From the NCBI GenBank assembly GCA_964534095.1, contig CAZHPF010000016.1, positions 1 to 14,076 of the forward strand: DNA of 14,076 nt, read 5' to 3'. The translations under genes were made by a program, and so were the position numbers. Below, one piece after another: positions 5,320-14,000 of the stretch. Source of the stretch: CALMSM01 sp964534095. GTDB lineage: Bacteria; Patescibacteriota; Saccharimonadia; Saccharimonadales; CALMSM01. Numbering within the stretch: the first letter of the stretch is position 1; the number at the start of each line of letters is the position of its first letter. The notes beneath the pieces are model-generated. The model was not told where the DNA came from. It was given only the letters and a program-made list of their open reading frames with translations, and did not search any database.

Positions 5320-5727
5320 ATGTCCAAAGCATCACGCCGTGATATTGCCCAAGCAATTGTTGGCAAAATACATACCAAAAGCGATACTGTCCAACTTGCT
5401 CGTGCTATTGCAAGCTACTTGATAGCTGAAGGGCGTGAAGCAGAGCTGGAATCGATTATGCGTGATGTGATGACGCTGCGCGAAGCAGATGGGTTAGTGG
5501 AGGCTGATGTACAAGTTGCCCATGAGCTAAGTACCCAAACGGTAGCCGAACTTACGCCACTTGTTCGGGCAGAGTTCCCTGCAGCACGGTCAGTGATTGT
5601 TGATCAAACAATCCAGCCAGAGATTGTTGGCGGACTGCGTATCGCGACAGCCAACGAACAGCTGGACTTGTCATTGCGCGGCAAACTGGACACCTTCAAA
5701 CGGTTAACAAACCAAGGAAATGTATAA
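5320..5727 (+). CDS. atpH: ATP synthase F1 subunit delta (short form)
   Basis: A 135-aa subunit that ties the top of the alpha3beta3 head to the b stalk. The C-terminal part is clear: VIVDQTIQPEIVGGLRIATANEQLDLSLRGKLDTFKRL contains the family's GG-x-R-I and D-x-S-x-R-x-K-L signature (here given as GGLRIATANEQLDLSLRGKL). The N-terminal helical region (about residues 1-75) is shorter than the usual roughly 105-residue six-helix domain that binds alpha, so the whole protein is about 40 residues shorter than E. coli delta (177 aa). No frameshift is evident: the start ATG directly follows the atpF stop (TAAATG) after a GGAAGAAG Shine-Dalgarno-like stretch in the end of atpF. Position between b and alpha confirms the call. 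Confidence 0.9.
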   Translation: MSKASRRDIAQAIVGKIHTKSDTVQLARAIASYLIAEGREAELESIMRDVMTLREADGLVEADVQVAHELSTQTVAELTPLVRAEFPAARSVIVDQTIQPEIVGGLRIATANEQLDLSLRGKLDTFKRLTNQGNV

Positions 5728-7275
5728 ATGAAAGATATCTCTATCAAAGACCTGTCAGCAGAAATCCGCAGTGCGATTGCTGAGCTAAAAACCCGTCCCG
5801 AAGTCGAAAACGTTGGTGTTGTGACCCGTATCGGTGATGGTGTAGCCTGGATTTATGGGCTTCGTGGGTGCGGATTTAACGAAATGATTGATATTACCGC
5901 CACTGATGGCCAAACAATCACGGCATTTGCCCTTAACCTCGGTACCGAAGAAATCGGTGCGGTAATCTTGGGTGATGACACGCAGATCAAAGCCGGCGCA
6001 AGCGCTAAGCGCAGTGGCCGTGTCCTGGAAGTGCCCGTTGGCCCAGAGCTTGTAGGACGGGTGGTTAATCCGCTCGGCCAGCCGCTAGATGGCAAAGGTC
6101 CTATCAAAACCAAGCAAAATAATCCGGTAGAGCGTACTGCTCCTGGTGTGCTTGACCGTAAAAGCGTTCACGAGCCGCTCATGACCGGTATTACGGCGAT
6201 TGATGCGATTGTGCCGATTGGCCGTGGCCAGCGCGAGCTAATCATCGGCGACCGTCAGACCGGTAAAACGGCTATTGCTGTCGATACGATGATTAACCAA
6301 TACCGTCAAAAAACGGGCGTTATTAATGTGTACGTTGCCGTCGGCCAAAAGCTGAGTAAAGTTGCCCGACTAGTCGAGCGGTTGAAGCGTGAAGGCGTCA
6401 TGGAGCAAACAATTGTGATCGCAACTAGTGCTTCCGACCCGGCCAGTTTGCAATACCTGGCTCCATATGCCGGCTGTACTATGGCCGAATATTTCCGCGA
6501 TAACAAAGGACATGCCCTGATTATCTACGATGACCTTACAAAGCATGCCGCTGCCTATCGTCAAATGTCGCTGTTGTTGCGTCGTCCTCCCGGCCGCGAA
6601 GCATACCCAGGCGATGTGTTCTATCTGCACTCACGTCTGCTGGAACGGGCTGCTAAGTTAAGCGACGCGAAAGGTGCGGGTAGCATTACTGCCCTGCCGA
6701 TCATCGAAACCCAAGCCGGCGACATTAGTGCCTATATTCCTACAAACGTCATTAGTATTACCGATGGTCAGATTTTCCTTGAGACAAACCTGTTTTACCA
6801 GGGTATCCGGCCGGCTATTTCGGTTGGTTTGTCGGTGTCACGTGTTGGCTCGGCAGCGCAAAGCAAAGCGATCAAAAAAGTTGGCGGTGGCTTGAAGCTA
6901 GATCTTGCGCAGTTCCGCGAGCTGGCATCGTTCAGCCAGTTTTCGACTGATCTTGATGCCGATACCCGTCAGCGGATTGAGCGCGGCCAGCGCCTAACCG
7001 AACTACTCAAGCAGCCGCAGTACACGCCACTAGCCATCTGGCAAATGTACACCATGCTGTTTGCTGCAGTTAACGGATGCTTCGACAAAGTGCCGCTCGA
7101 AAAGCTTAAAACTGTTGAAGCTAACTTGCTTCGTGACGTCAAACGGAAAACGCCCAAGATTATTGATGATCTGGCAGACGGAAGCGAACCTACCAATAAA
7201 TCCAAGGAGCAAATCCTGGAAATTGCCCGTGATATTGCTGCCTCATATGAAGAAGTAAAGGAAGCGAAGAAGTAA
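5728..7275 (+). CDS. atpA: ATP synthase F1 subunit alpha
   Basis: A 515-aa subunit carrying the non-catalytic nucleotide sites. The N-terminal helix and beta-barrel (about 1-95) are followed by the nucleotide-binding core with Walker A GDRQTGKT (174-181), IIYDDL (265-270) as Walker B, LLRRPPGREAYPGDVF (283-298), and the arginine finger R372 in GLSVSRVGSAAQ, which completes the catalytic site on beta. A helical C-terminal domain follows. Length matches the family (about 500-515). The Shine-Dalgarno AAGGAA lies in the end of atpH, and the atpH stop abuts the start (TAAATG). All key residues are present, so an active enzyme is expected. Confidence 0.98.
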   Translation: MKDISIKDLSAEIRSAIAELKTRPEVENVGVVTRIGDGVAWIYGLRGCGFNEMIDITATDGQTITAFALNLGTEEIGAVILGDDTQIKAGASAKRSGRVLEVPVGPELVGRVVNPLGQPLDGKGPIKTKQNNPVERTAPGVLDRKSVHEPLMTGITAIDAIVPIGRGQRELIIGDRQTGKTAIAVDTMINQYRQKTGVINVYVAVGQKLSKVARLVERLKREGVMEQTIVIATSASDPASLQYLAPYAGCTMAEYFRDNKGHALIIYDDLTKHAAAYRQMSLLLRRPPGREAYPGDVFYLHSRLLERAAKLSDAKGAGSITALPIIETQAGDISAYIPTNVISITDGQIFLETNLFYQGIRPAISVGLSVSRVGSAAQSKAIKKVGGGLKLDLAQFRELASFSQFSTDLDADTRQRIERGQRLTELLKQPQYTPLAIWQMYTMLFAAVNGCFDKVPLEKLKTVEANLLRDVKRKTPKIIDDLADGSEPTNKSKEQILEIARDIAASYEEVKEAKK

Positions 7276-7317
7276 ATGAGCCGTATGCCGTACGTAGTTG
7301 GAGTTAGTCGTGGCTAA
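7276..7317 (+). CDS. Possible 13-codon mini-cistron between atpA and atpG
   Basis: Directly after the atpA stop (TAA then ATG at 7276) a short frame encodes MSRMPYVVGVSRG and ends with TAA at 7315-7317, overlapping the atpG GTG start by 8 nt. It could deliver terminating ribosomes to the atpG start, or be chance. The atpG start has its own Shine-Dalgarno, so the need for coupling is uncertain. Confidence 0.2.
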   Translation: MSRMPYVVGVSRG

Positions 7318-8182
7318 TGCTATTACGTTGAAACGACGCATTAGCAGCGTCAAGAGCACCCGTCAGATTACTAAAGCTATGGAATTGGTGAGTGCCAGCA
7401 AGATGCGTCGCGCCCAAGAACATGCTGCTTCTGGTCGGGACTATCGGGCATACGCCCACTCATTGCTGACCCGCTTGAGTGCAATTACCGAGGTAGAGGA
7501 ACATCCGCTCTATACCAAACGTCCGGTAAAGACCCGGCTGTATATTGTGATTACCAGCAACAGCGGGCTGGCCGGTGCCTATAACGCCAACGTTATTCGT
7601 TTGCTGAGCCGGTCTATCCTGGAAGATGAAGCGCAGAGGATTAGTTCGCAGGTGATTGCCATTGGTAAAAAAGGCGCCCAGTTTGTACGCAACATAGAAG
7701 GCATAGACCTTATTGCCGCTTATACCGAGATTGGTGACCGACCGGACGCCAATGACATCCGTCCTATTTTGAACATGGCAGCGAATATGTACCGCGACAA
7801 GCAGGTTGATGACGTACGGCTGCTGTTTACGCAGTTCAAATCGAACCTCGTACAAGAGGCGACCAGTTTGTCACTGTTGCCTGCTCGGTTTGAAAGTACC
7901 GACGAAGCCGAAAATGCACTCAGTAACACGACATTTGAACCATCAGTCCAGTCAGTTCTGGACAACGTTACTGAGCGGCTGCTCGAAGTGCAGGTTTATC
8001 AGGCCATACTCGAAAGTATTGCTTCCGAGCACAGTATGCGCATGATGGCTATGAAAAACGCTACCGATAACGCTAATGACCTCATTGACGACCTGACCCT
8101 AGCATTTAACACGGCACGCCAAGCGGCAATCACCCAGGAACTAGCCGAAATAACCGGCGGCGCAGAAGCGATTGCATCGTAA
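7310..8182 (+). CDS. atpG: ATP synthase F1 subunit gamma (GTG start)
   Basis: A 290-aa central-shaft subunit rotating inside alpha3beta3. The N-terminal helix ANAITLKRRISSVKSTRQIT plus KAMELVSASKMRRAQ is the classic gamma opening, and the C-terminal helix ends NTARQAAITQELAEITGGAEA, as in other gammas. The central Rossmann-like region runs about residues 70-200. Start choice: a TTG at 7298 is in frame, but GTG 7310 places the conserved ANAITLKRRI at residues 2-11 and has GGAG (7300-7303) at 6-nt spacing. Length is close to E. coli gamma (287 aa). It lies 34 nt after atpA and 29 nt before atpD. Confidence 0.97.
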   Translation: MANAITLKRRISSVKSTRQITKAMELVSASKMRRAQEHAASGRDYRAYAHSLLTRLSAITEVEEHPLYTKRPVKTRLYIVITSNSGLAGAYNANVIRLLSRSILEDEAQRISSQVIAIGKKGAQFVRNIEGIDLIAAYTEIGDRPDANDIRPILNMAANMYRDKQVDDVRLLFTQFKSNLVQEATSLSLLPARFESTDEAENALSNTTFEPSVQSVLDNVTERLLEVQVYQAILESIASEHSMRMMAMKNATDNANDLIDDLTLAFNTARQAAITQELAEITGGAEAIAS

Positions 8183-8211
8183 GAACTAAACGTGAAAGAA
8201 GGAGAAAACTA

Positions 8212-9642
8212 ATGGCAACAGCAGTCAAAGACAAAGCGAAGACAACAGGTACGATTTCACAAATTGTGGGCGTGGTGATAGATATCGAGTTTCCATTGGG
8301 TGGTCTGCCAGCCATTTACAATGCGCTCGAAGTACGTAACGGTGATAATACATTGGTGCTTGAAGTAGCCCAACACTTGAGCGAAACAAGCGTTCGTGCG
8401 ATTAGCCTTGGTTCGACCGATGGTTTGCAGCGCGGTAGCGAAGTTACCGACACTGGTGCCGCCATCCAAGTACCGATTGGCGAAGAAACACTGGGTCGTA
8501 TGTTCAACGTTACGGGCGCACCGATTGATGGCAAAAAGGGCACGTTTACGCAGTATGCCCCAATCCATCGTATGCCGCCTGCCCTGATTGATCAGTCTGG
8601 AAGTGTTGAAATTCTAGAGACTGGGATTAAGGTTATTGATCTTATCTGTCCCGTTACTAAAGGTGGTAAAGTGGGACTGTTCGGCGGTGCAGGCGTGGGC
8701 AAAACTGTGCTGATTCAGGAGCTTATCAACAATATCGCCAAGTTTCACAGTGGCTACTCGGTATTCGCCGGTGTCGGCGAACGTACTCGTGAAGGTAATG
8801 ACCTTTACGGCGAGATGGCAGAATCAGGCGTGCTAGACAAAACTAGTCTTGTGTTCGGCCAGATGAACGAACCGCCAGGTGCGCGTCTGCGTGTTGCGCT
8901 GTCCGGCCTAACGATTGCCGAAGGGTTCCGCGACAAAGGTTCCGATGTGCTGTTATTCGTAGACAACATTTTCCGCTTTACCCAAGCCGGTGCCGAAGTC
9001 TCTGCCCTGTTAGGCCGTCTGCCGTCTGCTGTCGGCTACCAGCCAACCTTGGCGCAGGAAATGGGTCAGTTGCAAGAACGTATTACCTCAACACGCAAAG
9101 GCTCAATTACCTCTGTACAGGCTGTGTATGTACCGGCTGATGACCCAACCGACCCAGCGCCTGCTACGACGTTTGCTCACTTGGACTCAACAATCGTACT
9201 AAACCGTGCGCTAACCGAGCTAGGTCTCTACCCTGCTATTGATCCGCTTGATTCTAACTCGACTATTCTTGACCCGGAAATCGTAGGTGACGAGCACTAT
9301 AACGTGGCGCGTGAAGTGCAACGGGTGTTGCAACGCTATAAAGACCTGCAAGACATCATCGCTATCCTCGGTATGGAAGAACTCAGCGATGATGACAAAC
9401 AAACAGTATCACGAGCCCGCAAAATTCAACGCTTTTTGACGCAGCCTTTCTATGTAGCTGAACAGTTTGTGGGTATCTCGGGTCAGTATGTACCACTGGC
9501 TGATACAATTGCCGGATTCCGCGAAATTTTGGATGGCAAACATGATGACAAGAGCGAGTCTGACTTCTATATGAAGGGTTCAGTTGATCAAGTTGGTGCT
9601 AAAAAAGCTGCTAAGCCAGAAGCCAAGAAAGGCAAAAAATAA
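8212..9642 (+). CDS. atpD: ATP synthase F1 subunit beta (catalytic)
   Basis: A 476-aa catalytic subunit making ATP from ADP and phosphate. Walker A GGAGVGKT is at 158-165, with K164 and T165 for phosphate and Mg2+; the catalytic base is E190 and R191 in GVGERTREGNDLYGEM; Walker B is VLLFVDNIFRF. The ALLGRLPSAVGYQPTLAQEM stretch is intact. The DELSEED-type lever that contacts gamma and epsilon reads EELSDDDK. The N-terminus has about 12 extra Lys/Thr-rich residues before the beta-barrel, and the C-terminal tail is Lys/Ala-rich (KKAAKPEAKKGKK), longer than in E. coli. A strong Shine-Dalgarno AAGGAG (8199-8204) sits 7 nt before ATG. atpC follows after 3 nt. Confidence 0.98.
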   Translation: MATAVKDKAKTTGTISQIVGVVIDIEFPLGGLPAIYNALEVRNGDNTLVLEVAQHLSETSVRAISLGSTDGLQRGSEVTDTGAAIQVPIGEETLGRMFNVTGAPIDGKKGTFTQYAPIHRMPPALIDQSGSVEILETGIKVIDLICPVTKGGKVGLFGGAGVGKTVLIQELINNIAKFHSGYSVFAGVGERTREGNDLYGEMAESGVLDKTSLVFGQMNEPPGARLRVALSGLTIAEGFRDKGSDVLLFVDNIFRFTQAGAEVSALLGRLPSAVGYQPTLAQEMGQLQERITSTRKGSITSVQAVYVPADDPTDPAPATTFAHLDSTIVLNRALTELGLYPAIDPLDSNSTILDPEIVGDEHYNVAREVQRVLQRYKDLQDIIAILGMEELSDDDKQTVSRARKIQRFLTQPFYVAEQFVGISGQYVPLADTIAGFREILDGKHDDKSESDFYMKGSVDQVGAKKAAKPEAKKGKK

Positions 9643-9645
9643 CCG

Positions 9646-10071
9646 ATGCTTCGCTTTCAGCTGGTTAGTTTAGGTGGCGTTAAGTTCGACGACGAGGTTG
9701 CTGAGGTAACGTTGCCGACACTTGACGGCGAAATTGGCGTGCTTACCAGCCACATGCCACTAATTAGCGTGGCCAGCCACGGGCGTATCGCGGTGCGCCA
9801 TAAAGCAAATGACCCTGATGATTTTCGTGACTTTTTTGCGGTGAGCGGCGGCGTGGTTGAGGTAGAAAACAACACGCTGCGTATTCTGGTTGATGAAGCT
9901 GACCATGCCGATGAAATTAACGAAGCCGAAGTCAAAGCTGCCATAGAACTGGCACGTAAAATGAAAGCCGAAGCTACTGATCAGCATAGCCTGGAACACG
10001 CCCAGCAATTGATTGATCGCCATGCAGTACGCCTGCAAGTAGCCGGTCTTAAACGCCGCTCCCGCCGTTAG
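9646..10071 (+). CDS. atpC: ATP synthase F1 subunit epsilon
   Basis: A 141-aa subunit binding gamma and the c-ring, which often inhibits ATP hydrolysis. The N-terminal beta-sandwich (about 1-85) shows the family pattern: VAEVTLPTLDGEIGVLTSHM (18-37) then PLISVASHGRIAV and FAVSGGVVEVENNTLRILVD. The C-terminal two-helix region (about 90-135; INEAEVKAAIELARKMKAEA) is present, so regulatory hairpin movement is possible. It ends with a basic KRRSRR tail. The start is only 3 nt after the atpD stop. It is the last gene of the operon; no clear intrinsic terminator (hairpin plus T-run) follows. Confidence 0.95.
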   Translation: MLRFQLVSLGGVKFDDEVAEVTLPTLDGEIGVLTSHMPLISVASHGRIAVRHKANDPDDFRDFFAVSGGVVEVENNTLRILVDEADHADEINEAEVKAAIELARKMKAEATDQHSLEHAQQLIDRHAVRLQVAGLKRRSRR

Positions 10072-10088
10072 CTATTCTAGGGTGTGTC

Positions 10089-10214
10089 AGCTCCGGGTTC
10101 GGTGGTTTGCCGTAACCAGCCCAACATACTGCCTAGCCGTGGCCATCGACGGCGTGGCAAGTCTATGGTTACTCACATCGTGGCCACAGGGATCGCCCTC
10201 CCTAATCCGGAGCT
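10089..10214. ncRNA. Candidate structured RNA in the atpC downstream gap (class unknown)
   Basis: The 257-nt gap after atpC contains nested complementary segments that could fold into one closed structure. The outer stem is AGCTCCGG (10089-10096) with CCGGAGCT (10207-10214), perfect 8 bp. Inside are GTAACC (10112-10117) with GGTTAC (10167-10172); ACTGCC (10128-10133) with GGC-A-AGT (10156-10162, one bulge); and an apical hairpin GCCGT (10136-10140) with ACGGC (10149-10153). A small side hairpin AGGG-ATCG-CCCT is at 10188-10199. I checked for SRP, tmRNA, RNase P, tRNA and common riboswitch signatures and saw none. Pairing works on both strands, so orientation is unknown. It could also be a transcript-end or regulatory structure of the ATP operon. 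Confidence 0.4.
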
Positions 10215-10252
10215 TCATCAAATCGACCTCAATTAGAAGCGAGATGCTTGCT

Positions 10253-10286
10253 CTTGACAGAGGGTGTATATAGTACACCTGTCAAG
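10253..10286. repeat. 34-bp inverted-repeat element, copy 2 (upstream of peptidase-like gene)
   Basis: Same length and ends as the copy at 3108-3141: CTTGACA (10253-10259) and TGTCAAG (10280-10286), TATATA seven bases after the left arm (10267-10272), and TACACCTGT (10274-10282). This copy is more symmetric: inner arms GGTGTA (10263-10268) and TACACC (10274-10279) flank a 5-nt centre, so the whole element forms a 13-bp interrupted hairpin with a 3-nt bulge on the left side. It lies 42 bp before ATG 10329, just upstream of the -10. No T-run follows, so it is not a typical terminator. Confidence 0.6.
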
Positions 10287-10314
10287 GATGTTCGACTTGT
10301 GAGTAAGAAAATTG

Positions 10315-10320
10315 TATAGT
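10315..10320 (+). promoter_or_regulatory. -10 box of the peptidase-like gene (leaderless type)
   Basis: TATAGT lies 8 nt before ATG 10329, the same hexamer and spacing as at atpI. There is no Shine-Dalgarno in the gap. The -35 is weak (TTCGAC at 10291-10296, 18-bp spacing), which may suggest dependence on an activator or on the adjacent 34-bp element. Confidence 0.45.
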
Positions 10321-10328
10321 TAGCTTCT

Positions 10329-11048
10329 ATGAGTGCTCAAGAGATTGCCGAGTATCCTTATCCCGGTTCAATTGATTATCAGCAAGCTGGCGATCATGCT
10401 TGCTACTCTGCGGCTGTTGCGTATCTTATGTTTAGACTCAATGCTCCGGATGAACTCTGGCATCCTAGGGCTATTGACAAAATTACCGGACGTCAATCAG
10501 GCGAGCCAACCCAAGATATGCAGGTTGGATTGTTGGCTCTTTTGGAGCAAGGGGCGACTCTGACTGAGATTAGTGATTTTGACAGGGAAAGATTTCAAGA
10601 ACAAGGGCTAGGGTATCTTACGGAGTACTGTGTCGGACATCCCTTTTTAGAAGATGATCCGGAAGCTTTTTATGCTACATGGACACCGGAACGTATTGAG
10701 ACCCATCAAGCTCGTGAAAAGCGGTTTTCTGATAATCTGGAAAAATTTGGTGGCTCATGGAAGCGGGAATCTAGGAGGCCGACACATGATGACGTTACGG
10801 TGAATGTTACTGCAGACCAAGTGGTGCTAACCAAAGTTCGGACTAACGTGCCAGGTTTGCTCCATGTGATGGTTGTCTTAGACTATATTGAGGCTTCTGA
10901 GACAGGTGACGAGGATACTCTTATCGTTTTTGATAATCGCCAGGTTCCGCCAATCCGTACAGTTAAGGCGGAATGGTTCAGAAATCGTTTGTTTATTCCC
11001 CACGAAGGATTAGTTGTAGTTGAAAATCTGAAAACCGAAGAGCTTTAG
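10329..11048 (+). CDS. Putative papain/C39-like cysteine peptidase, cytoplasmic
   Basis: A 239-aa protein with no signal peptide or membrane helix. The N-terminal part has Q19-A-G-D-H-A-C25 followed by a helix (YSAAVAYLMFRL), the spacing of the oxyanion Gln and nucleophile Cys in papain-like folds and similar to C39 domains. Near the C-terminus, LLHVMVVLDYIE supplies H179 inside a beta strand, and TLIVFDNR supplies D202, followed by a strand-to-helix region with W216, matching the C39 pattern His-strand, then Asp/Asn with an aromatic. This suggests a Cys-His-Asp triad, but overall similarity is weak and the middle (about 80-150) is charged and unrecognised. It could be a peptidase, a transglutaminase-like enzyme or a non-catalytic relative. 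It has its own leaderless-type promoter and the 34-bp element upstream, and is convergent with the helicase gene 10 nt away. Confidence 0.6.
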   Translation: MSAQEIAEYPYPGSIDYQQAGDHACYSAAVAYLMFRLNAPDELWHPRAIDKITGRQSGEPTQDMQVGLLALLEQGATLTEISDFDRERFQEQGLGYLTEYCVGHPFLEDDPEAFYATWTPERIETHQAREKRFSDNLEKFGGSWKRESRRPTHDDVTVNVTADQVVLTKVRTNVPGLLHVMVVLDYIEASETGDEDTLIVFDNRQVPPIRTVKAEWFRNRLFIPHEGLVVVENLKTEEL

Positions 11049-11058
11049 TCGTACTTTA

Positions 11059-14000
11059 TTATGACTGTGTAGCGCGGGCTAGCAGATTATCCTCGAACTG
11101 CTTAATCCCAATGAGGGTTGGTTCGAATTCAGAAACGTCGGGGATGTCCAAGCCAACGATCCGATTGTAAACCGCGGCGGCTAGCTGTTCGATGCGTGCC
11201 AGTTCTTCGGCGGTAAGTTCATAGTCCAGGCAGAGAGTTTGTGGGCTGGTAGCATCAAGCTGTACGATTTGTGTTTGGATGGTTTTACCAGCGTATTGCT
11301 TGGTTTGGCGCAGCAGCAAGACGTAAAAACCGAGTTGGCATTTGTGGCGCCACTGCTTTAGTAGGACGTCCTGGGATTTTGATGCAGAGTTTTCGATGGG
11401 TTTGCCTGTTTTGTAGTCAACGATTCGTACAGTGTTGTTGTCCAATGTGTCGATGCGGTCAATCTTGCCGAACAGTGCGGTACCTGTGCTAGTGATAGTG
11501 CTGAGGCTTTGCTCACTTATGCTGGTTTGCATAAGTTTCAGCCCAAGTTCGCCAAAGAGCGCATCTAGCTGGGAATTAGCTCTGGCGAGCAATCTTTTCA
11601 CTACCGCAGTAGAGAGGTTTTCTTGTCCAATTTTTTGAGCATACAAACGCTTAATAGCGTCAAGGTTGAATTTGTTGTTATTGACTTGGATCTGCGCCAA
11701 CTCTAACGCCGAGTGCATGGCGTTACCGTGTGCCAACACGTCAGATACGGGTTGTGGCAGCTTAAGGAGGTTTTCTTCTATAAACGTGTCCATTCCCTCG
11801 CGGCTCAAGTCAAGGAAGTGTGTGAGCGCGGTAGCGCTTAACCGGTAGCCAGACAGCTTATTGGCTAGTAGTTCGAGCATAGTTTTGGCGTTAGGCCGCG
11901 GATATAATAGCTCAGATATGGCGACAGCCAGCAATTCTTTTGTCGGACGAGGATGGGCGTCCTGAAACGTCATAGCGGCGAGTTGTTCGGCAGGCAATGC
12001 CTGGGTTTTGCTATCTGCACGCTTGACATAGGACACGGCCAGCGTCTGCTTTGCTCTGGTCATAGCTACGTATAATAACCGCGCATAGTCGGCTGGCGTT
12101 TCGAGATTAACGTGTATAGGCAGATTGAGGGGGGTGAGGTATTTGGCGGCTTTGGGCTTCCAGTGAGCTTCGTTTGTGTCAACGATAAGGACATGGTCAA
12201 ACTCAAGCCCTTTGGCACCGTGTACGGTCATGAGCGTAACGGCGTCTTTGTACTGTCCGGTATCAGGGCTGAACCGAAACAGTTTAGGGTCAGCCGATTC
12301 GATCATACGCAGAAACAGCGCAATACTTACGTGGTCGGTTTGGGCATATTGCCCGGCGATAGCAAGCAGTTGGGTAGTGGCCTGCGCTTCAGTAAAGGCT
12401 TTTTCTAAATTGTCTCCCCCGTAAAATGCCTGGTACAGGGTTTTGTCTGTGGCAAACTCGGATGACAGCACCTGCTCTATGAGCACACTCAATGATTGGC
12501 TGGTAGCGACCCCGACAAGCTTATTGAGCCACTCTGCCAACGGGCTGGTGGCGGCATGGTTGGTAAGCGCGTCCAACCAATCTTTACTAGCATTACCTTG
12601 CAGCGCAATTTGCCATAAGTCTTGGGCATCGAGGGCAAATACCGGGTGTCTGACGAGGTGCGACAGTTGATGGTTCAGTGTTGCCCGGTTACCCTCAGCC
12701 AGCGCATCCAGACAACCAAGCACGCTTACGAGAAGTTTGTTGGCCACGGTAGAACGGATATCGACACTGTGGTCATAGTTAAGCGTAATGCCTGAGTGGT
12801 ACAAGTACTGGGCAATATAGGAAAGGCTGGCGTGCCCCCGTGCCAGTATGGCGATTGATTGATCCGGATGCGCAGCCTGCAGGCGTTTAACCGTCGTGCA
12901 AACATCAGCTGCCTGCTCTGCTTGAGTGTTATAGGCAAAGTAGTTGACGGTCGTCTGTTTCGGAGGATTCTCGGCTACCAGATGAGGTTGAAACTTGGTG
13001 TACGGCTCAATGACCCCTCGTGAATTATCAAGTATCTGCTGAGAGCTGCGATAGTTTTTCGTAAGGTCAATCGCTGTTAAATCTTTAGCGTAGAAGGCCA
13101 AAAAGTCGGTTGTATTGTCGAGCATCGCACCGTTAAATCCATAAATTGTCTGATTTGGGTCGCCTACAACCATGACGTTTGGCTTAGTAATAAGGGGGTT
13201 GTCTACCAAGAGATGCATGAGCCGTATTTGCGCTTGGTTGCTATCTTGAAACTCGTCAATCAGTAAGTAATGGATAGACTCCTGAATGTCCTGCTGCAGG
13301 TCTTGATCTGATTCAAGCGCTTCAATAACAGACAGGAGCATGTCAGAATAGTCCAAGTAGCCTCGTTTATAAAGGATGGCCTGATACTGTTGGTAAACAG
13401 TTTCGAGTGCTTGCCACCACGCATTGCCTCTACGCTCCCGTCCCATTATCTTTGCACCTTGTTCGGTGCTTAAGAGACGCGCTTTAACCTTGCCGAGCTG
13501 GGTTGTTTTGCCTGTGGGCATATCGGCAGCGATGGCGTCGGTGACAAGTCTGTGAATAGCCTCGGCCAGCGGGTTTTGAGTGTTATTTGTAAGTGCCAGT
13601 ACGGCTTCGCCGACGTCATCGAGCTTTTTATGCGACAGCGTGGACGAGAAAATCTCTACAAGCTGCGGCTCGACGGCGTTTATTTGAGACAGATGGTCTG
13701 CCAGGAACTCGTGAAGTTTTTCTGGAGTTATACCGGCGTCTTTGACGCGGCTAATCGCATCAAGCGCGTTAGTAAGATGTATATAACGGTCATCATATTT
13801 GCTTGCCAGTGGGCTGTCGTGAGGAAGCGTTTCAAATATGCTCTGCAGTATTTCCTGGGCTGCCAAGTCCGACACGGGATTGAGGGTTGCCCCCGCATAA
13901 AAATGGTCGGGGTGGCTGGCTATCATGTCGGCGGCAAGAGAATGGAACGTTTTAATAACGACGTGGTTCGCCGCCGAGCCAATCATGCCGCGCAAGCGCT

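Noticed and set aside
4791..5378. 195-codon minus-strand frame opposite atpF
   Set aside because: Its Ser/Arg/Ala-rich translation is typical of the antisense of a charged coiled coil; atpF on the plus strand is well supported.
10082..10278. Two overlapping 63-codon reading frames on opposite strands in the atpC downstream gap
   Set aside because: Neither product looks protein-like or has a Shine-Dalgarno or conserved motif. Low stop density follows from the GC-rich, self-complementary sequence.
10253..10286. Hairpin as intrinsic terminator of the ATP operon
   Set aside because: It has no following T-run, lies about 180 nt after atpC, and a near-identical element sits upstream of the operon where no terminator is expected for plus-strand genes.
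11042..11066. Shared terminator between the convergent peptidase-like and helicase genes
   Set aside because: AGTCGTA and TATGACT can pair (one G-T) around the 10-nt gap, but the stem is short and AT-rich with no T-run, too weak to call.
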